Source: Deltaproteobacteria bacterium (GTDB taxonomy: Bacteria; Desulfobacterota; DSM-4660; Desulfatiglandales; B25-G16). From it: a DNA stretch of 9,211 bases. Both the position numbers and the translations under genes were made by a program. The notes below the pieces were generated by a model. The model saw nothing but the letters and a program-made list of their open reading frames with translations. It had not been told where the DNA came from and did no database searches. Where the stretch lies: the NCBI GenBank assembly GCA_003646935.1, contig QMLW01000043.1:1-9211 (forward strand). Direction: 5' to 3'. Of the stretch, positions 6,576 through 9,211 are shown piece after piece; the first letter of the stretch is position 1; the number at the start of each line of letters is the position of its first letter.

Positions 6576-8654
6576 TCAAACCCTGAACGTCTTCCTCGCC
6601 TTGAACTCCTCTTGTTTACCCCGGTTCCATTGCTTCAAAGGCCTGAGGTAGCCAACGATTCGCGAGTACACCTCGCACTCCTCACCGCACGTTGGACAAA
6701 GGTCATGTTCTCCGTTCAGGTACCCATGGAGAGGGCAGATGCTAAAGGTAGGTGAAAAGGTGAAGTACGGGAGGTGATAGTTGTCGCATATCTTCTTAAC
6801 CAGCGATTTTATGCTTCCAGGATTGGTGATCCTCTCGCCCGCGTAGATATGAAAAACCGTTCCCCCTGTATATTTCTGCTGGATGCTATCCTGCAATTCA
6901 AGGGCCTCGAACACGTCATCGGTGAAGTTAACGGGCAGATGGGTGGAGTTGGTATAGTAGGCCTGGTCCTTGTCTCCATTATTCGCGGCTATAATGCCGG
7001 AATACTGTTCCTTGTCAATCCTCGCCAAACTGTGGGACGTGCCCTCGGCAGGAGTGGCCTCGAGATTGTAGTTGTTCCCCGTCTCGCCCTGAAACTCGAG
7101 GAGTTGCTCTCTCATGAAATCCAAGGTCGTAAGGGCAAATTCCCTTCCCGCCCTATCACCAATCGTGCTGCCGAGAAAGTTCCTGCAGGCCTCATTCATG
7201 CCAACAAGCCCGATGGTGGAAAAATGGTTCTTCCAATACTCACCGAACCGCTCTTTTACATTCCTCAAGTAGTACTTGGTATAGGGATAGAGGCCCCCAT
7301 CGGTAAACCGCTCCAGGATCTTTCTCTTGATCTCCAGGCTCTCCTTTGCCAGGGACATTAAATTCCTCAGCCTAGCAAAAAATTCCTCCTCGCTATTGCT
7401 GAGGTATCCAATCCGCGGCATATTAATCGTCACCACGCCAATAGAGCCGGTGAGGGGATTGGATCCGAACAGCCCCCCGCCCCTCTTTTCAAGCTCCCTG
7501 TTGTCTATCCTTAAACGGCAGCACATACTCCTGGCATCCTCCGGCTCCATATCCGAGTTAACGAAGTTGGAAAAGTAGGGGACTCCATACTTGGCCGTCA
7601 TCTCCCATAGGTTATCGAGGATGGGATTTTCCCACTCAAAGTCCTCGGTGATGTTGTAGGTGGGAATGGGAAAGGTAAACACCCTTCCCCCTGCATCGCC
7701 CTCTGCCATCACCTCCAGAAAGGCCTTGTTGAATAGATCCATCTCCTCCTGGAACTCCGAATAGGTAGCCTCCTGCAGCTCACCTCCGACGATGACAGGT
7801 TGGTCCGCGTAGTAGTTGGGGACGGCAAGATCGAGCGTGACATTGGTAAAGGGGGTCTGAAATCCCACCCGTGTGGGTACGTTGATGTTAAAGATAAACT
7901 CCTGCAAGGCCTGCTTCACGCCCCGATACTGCAACCCGTCGAAGCGTATGAACGGGGCAAGGAGGGTATCGAAATTAGAGAATGCCTGTGCGCCAGCAGC
8001 CTCGCCCTGGAGCGTATAGAAGAAATTTACGATCTGCCCCAGCGCGCTCCTCAGGTGTCTGGCCGGCCTGCTCTCCACCTTCCCCCACACACCCCTGAAT
8101 CCCTCCGCCAACAGGTCGTGCAGATCCCACCCCACGCAATACACGGAGAGTATATTGAGATCATGGATGTGGAAATCGCCCTGTATATGGGACTCCCTGA
8201 TCTCAGGGGAGTAGATCTCGCTCAACCAATAGACCTTGCTCACCTCTGAGGAGACATAGTTGTTCAGTCCCTGGAGGGAGAAGGCCATATTGCTGTTCTC
8301 GTTGACCCGCCAGTCCGTCTTATTGAGGTACTGATCCACGAGATCAACGGTTGCCTTGTTGGCGATGTCCCTGATCCTCGCGTGCTGTTCCCTGTAGAGA
8401 ATGTAAGCCTTGGCCGTCTTGCGGTAGGTAGAGGAAAGCAATGTCTCCTCTACGATATCCTGAATCTCCTCTACTGTTGGAACCTTATCGCCGATTACCT
8501 GCTGGGCGAGGTTCAGTACCCTGACACTAAGCCGTCTTGCCACCTTCTCGTCAAACTCACCCGTTGCCTTTCCGGCCTTGGCGATCGCACTGGTGATCTT
8601 GCCGGCCTCAAAGGGCACGATGGTTCCATCTCTCTTTTCTATGTCCGTAAACAT
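6576..8654 (-). CDS. nrdD: Anaerobic (class III) ribonucleoside-triphosphate reductase (NrdD)
   Basis: NrdD reduces ribonucleoside triphosphates to deoxyribonucleotides for DNA synthesis without oxygen, using a glycyl radical. Residues 1-90 form an ATP-cone domain (IEKRDGTIVPFEAGKI), the allosteric dATP/ATP switch. The catalytic barrel follows, with HIHDLNILSVYCVGWDLHDL, the adjacent Cys378-Cys379 pair (SMCCRLRID) that supplies an active-site cysteine, and YNLEATPAEGTSHSLAR. Near the C-terminus Cys640, Cys653, Cys656 and Cys660 form the zinc site. Gly668 in SRIVGYLRP is the radical glycine, 25 residues from the end. The protein is 692 residues from the ATG at 8654, which has GGAGAGGG 8 nt upstream. 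A start at 8672 (six more residues) has only a weak ribosome binding site. Regulation is probably by NrdR through the two boxes at 8839-8885. Confidence 0.96.
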   Translation of the reverse strand: MFTDIEKRDGTIVPFEAGKITSAIAKAGKATGEFDEKVARRLSVRVLNLAQQVIGDKVPTVEEIQDIVEETLLSSTYRKTAKAYILYREQHARIRDIANKATVDLVDQYLNKTDWRVNENSNMAFSLQGLNNYVSSEVSKVYWLSEIYSPEIRESHIQGDFHIHDLNILSVYCVGWDLHDLLAEGFRGVWGKVESRPARHLRSALGQIVNFFYTLQGEAAGAQAFSNFDTLLAPFIRFDGLQYRGVKQALQEFIFNINVPTRVGFQTPFTNVTLDLAVPNYYADQPVIVGGELQEATYSEFQEEMDLFNKAFLEVMAEGDAGGRVFTFPIPTYNITEDFEWENPILDNLWEMTAKYGVPYFSNFVNSDMEPEDARSMCCRLRIDNRELEKRGGGLFGSNPLTGSIGVVTINMPRIGYLSNSEEEFFARLRNLMSLAKESLEIKRKILERFTDGGLYPYTKYYLRNVKERFGEYWKNHFSTIGLVGMNEACRNFLGSTIGDRAGREFALTTLDFMREQLLEFQGETGNNYNLEATPAEGTSHSLARIDKEQYSGIIAANNGDKDQAYYTNSTHLPVNFTDDVFEALELQDSIQQKYTGGTVFHIYAGERITNPGSIKSLVKKICDNYHLPYFTFSPTFSICPLHGYLNGEHDLCPTCGEECEVYSRIVGYLRPLKQWNRGKQEEFKARKTFRV

Positions 8655-8851
8655 AACCTCAACCCTCTCCATAGAACTCGTTGAACAATCAGGGATCTTT
8701 GTTGAGCTGTTCCTGCACTCGGCTGAAAACCCATGGGCTTATCGACGGCCTGGTATCGCGTCTGGTAACACATGGAGGTGAAAGGAAGCGCATCATACGC
8801 GGGAAGACAGCCTTTCAAGCCACCACTCTCTGCACATCCCACAAGATATAG
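8655..8851 (-). other. Long 5' leader of nrdD-nrdG
   Basis: If transcription starts near 8851 the mRNA leader is about 197 nt. It contains a small hairpin (GCGTA-TGA-TGCGC, minus strand), a CCCATGGG palindrome, and a possible long-range pairing of GCTG..TTCC with GGAACAGC. I do not recognise a known riboswitch class in it. A reading frame of 67 codons starting at 8842 has no ribosome binding site and overlaps the nrdD start, so I do not call it a gene. Confidence 0.45.
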
Positions 8852-8854
8852 TAG
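8839..8854 (-). promoter_or_regulatory. NrdR-box-like site, promoter-proximal
   Basis: The minus strand reads CTACTATATCTTGTGG. It matches the NrdR consensus acaCwAtATaTwGtgt at 12 of 16 positions, including 11 of the 12 central CWATATATWGTG positions. It covers the predicted transcription start, a position suited to repression. Confidence 0.7.
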
Positions 8855-8857
8855 TAA

Positions 8858-8886
8858 GCTATAATTAATATTCTATATAATGTCAA
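8858..8886 (-). promoter_or_regulatory. Promoter of nrdD-nrdG
   Basis: On the minus strand a perfect -35 TTGACA (8881-8886) is followed after 17 bp by TATAGC (8858-8863, 4 of 6). This is the strongest promoter in the window. The start would be near 8851. Confidence 0.7.
8870..8885 (-). promoter_or_regulatory. NrdR-box-like site, distal
   Basis: The minus strand reads TGACATTATATAGAAT. The core CWATATATWG is matched at 9 of 10 positions (11 of 16 overall). It overlaps the -35 element and spacer, and lies 31 bp centre to centre from the proximal box, the three-turn spacing typical of tandem NrdR boxes. Confidence 0.62.
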
Positions 8887-9026
8887 TATTGAAGACCACG
8901 TAAGAGAAAGTCAACTACATTTTTTAAGGATTTCTCGGTGGGTGCCACAACATGGCATAGGCCCTGTTTCCGGTGAAAAATTCGGAGAGCGGGGAAGCGG
9001 TCCCTGACAATGAGTAATATTTTTTA
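8887..9026. other. Divergent spacer between nrdD promoter and riboswitch promoter
   Basis: There is no coding region here. AT-rich flanks surround a GC-rich islet (about 8935-9005) with two short inverted repeats: TGCCA-CAACA-TGGCA (8943-8957) and TCCG...CGGA (8969-8986). I do not recognise either. Confidence 0.5.
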
Positions 9027-9055
9027 TTGACTCTAGCATTTTTTTTCAATACATA
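9027..9055 (+). promoter_or_regulatory. Candidate promoter of the riboswitch transcript
   Basis: TTGACT (9027-9032) and TACATA (9050-9055) are 17 bp apart. The -10 is weak, but the predicted start near 9062 falls just before the first conserved riboswitch bases. Confidence 0.45.
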
Positions 9056-9065
9056 TCCTTATACG

Positions 9066-9211
9066 CGTTCAGGTGCTCGAGAGGAGCGTAAAAGGGAACT
9101 CCGTGAGAATCGGGGATGGGCCCGCCGCTGTAAACCCGCCCTTTTCTCCTTGAAAAGGGAACTCTTTTAGCAATTGTGCGCCACTGTTTCGATCAATCGG
9201 GATGGGAAGGC
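9066..9211 (+). promoter_or_regulatory. Cobalamin (B12) riboswitch, 3' end cut by right edge
   Basis: The plus strand shows the ordered conserved blocks of the cobalamin riboswitch. They are CAGGTGCT at 9070-9077, a GCTC/GAGC stem, AAAAGGGAA at 9090-9098, GGGGATGGGCCCGCCGCTGT at 9112-9131 (the usual GGGacGGtCCCGCCaCTGT), GCCACTG at 9180-9186 and GGGAAGGC at 9204-9211. A perfect 8-bp hairpin (CCCTTTTC/GAAAAGGG, 9139-9159) occupies the variable arm between the last two regions. The expected closing GAGTCaGGAGACCtGCC segment and the expression platform lie beyond the window. Such elements bind adenosyl- or other cobalamins and usually switch off B12 transport, B12 synthesis or B12-independent isoenzyme genes. 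The controlled gene is to the right, outside the window, and divergent from nrdD. Confidence 0.92.

Noticed and set aside
6774..7361. Plus-strand reading frame of 195 codons inside nrdD
   Set aside because: It is antisense to a full-length NrdD with all catalytic motifs; long antisense frames are common by chance opposite conserved genes.
8639..8842. Leader peptide of 67 codons upstream of nrdD
   Set aside because: It has no ribosome binding site, starts almost at the predicted mRNA 5' end, overlaps the nrdD start in another frame and shows no attenuator-like codon run.
9139..9159. Perfect 8-bp hairpin as an intrinsic terminator
   Set aside because: It lies between conserved blocks of the cobalamin riboswitch, in a position where the family carries a variable arm, and is not followed directly by a T-run.

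Overview
The window reads as a piece of a Gram-negative, anaerobic bacterial chromosome. The outer-membrane Tol-Pal system shows the double membrane, and an oxygen-sensitive class III ribonucleotide reductase with its radical-SAM activase shows anaerobic growth. Divergence of the Tol proteins from the enterobacterial ones, together with this gene mix, suggests a member of the Desulfobacterota (former Deltaproteobacteria). That assignment is an inference, not something the sequence proves.

Left part (1-3953, minus strand): a tol-pal cluster reading right to left, tolQ, tolR, tolA, tolB, then a pal-type lipoprotein cut by the left edge. tolQ-tolR-tolA-tolB are tightly packed (2-nt gap, 4-nt ATGA overlap, 10-nt gap) behind one recognisable sigma70-like promoter. 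TolQ and TolR form the proton-driven inner-membrane motor, TolA spans the periplasm, and TolB (a beta-propeller) links to the lipoprotein. The lipoprotein is separated from tolB by 134 bp of AT-rich DNA carrying a nested palindrome resembling a Fur site. Its mature N-terminus is a Glu/Lys/Pro/Val-rich linker holding two DNA-identical 66-bp repeats at the window edge.

Middle part (4020-5797): a divergent gene for an unusual J-domain protein (N-terminal four-cysteine zinc-finger-like motif, J domain at the C-terminus), a tRNA-Thr(CGU) gene on the minus strand with an encoded CCA end, and pyrF (orotidine-5'-phosphate decarboxylase) on the plus strand.

Right part (5880-9211): nrdG and nrdD on the minus strand form a class III ribonucleotide reductase operon (nrdD first, then nrdG). 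It has a strong-looking promoter at 8858-8886 and two tandem NrdR-box-like palindromes spaced exactly 31 bp centre to centre over that promoter, followed by a roughly 200-nt leader. Divergent from it, a cobalamin (B12) riboswitch with its own promoter starts at about 9062 and runs off the right edge. The gene it controls lies outside the window. A B12-sensing element back to back with an NrdR-controlled, B12-independent ribonucleotide reductase is the most interesting regulatory arrangement here. No wholly new multi-gene system is evident; most genes are conserved housekeeping functions.
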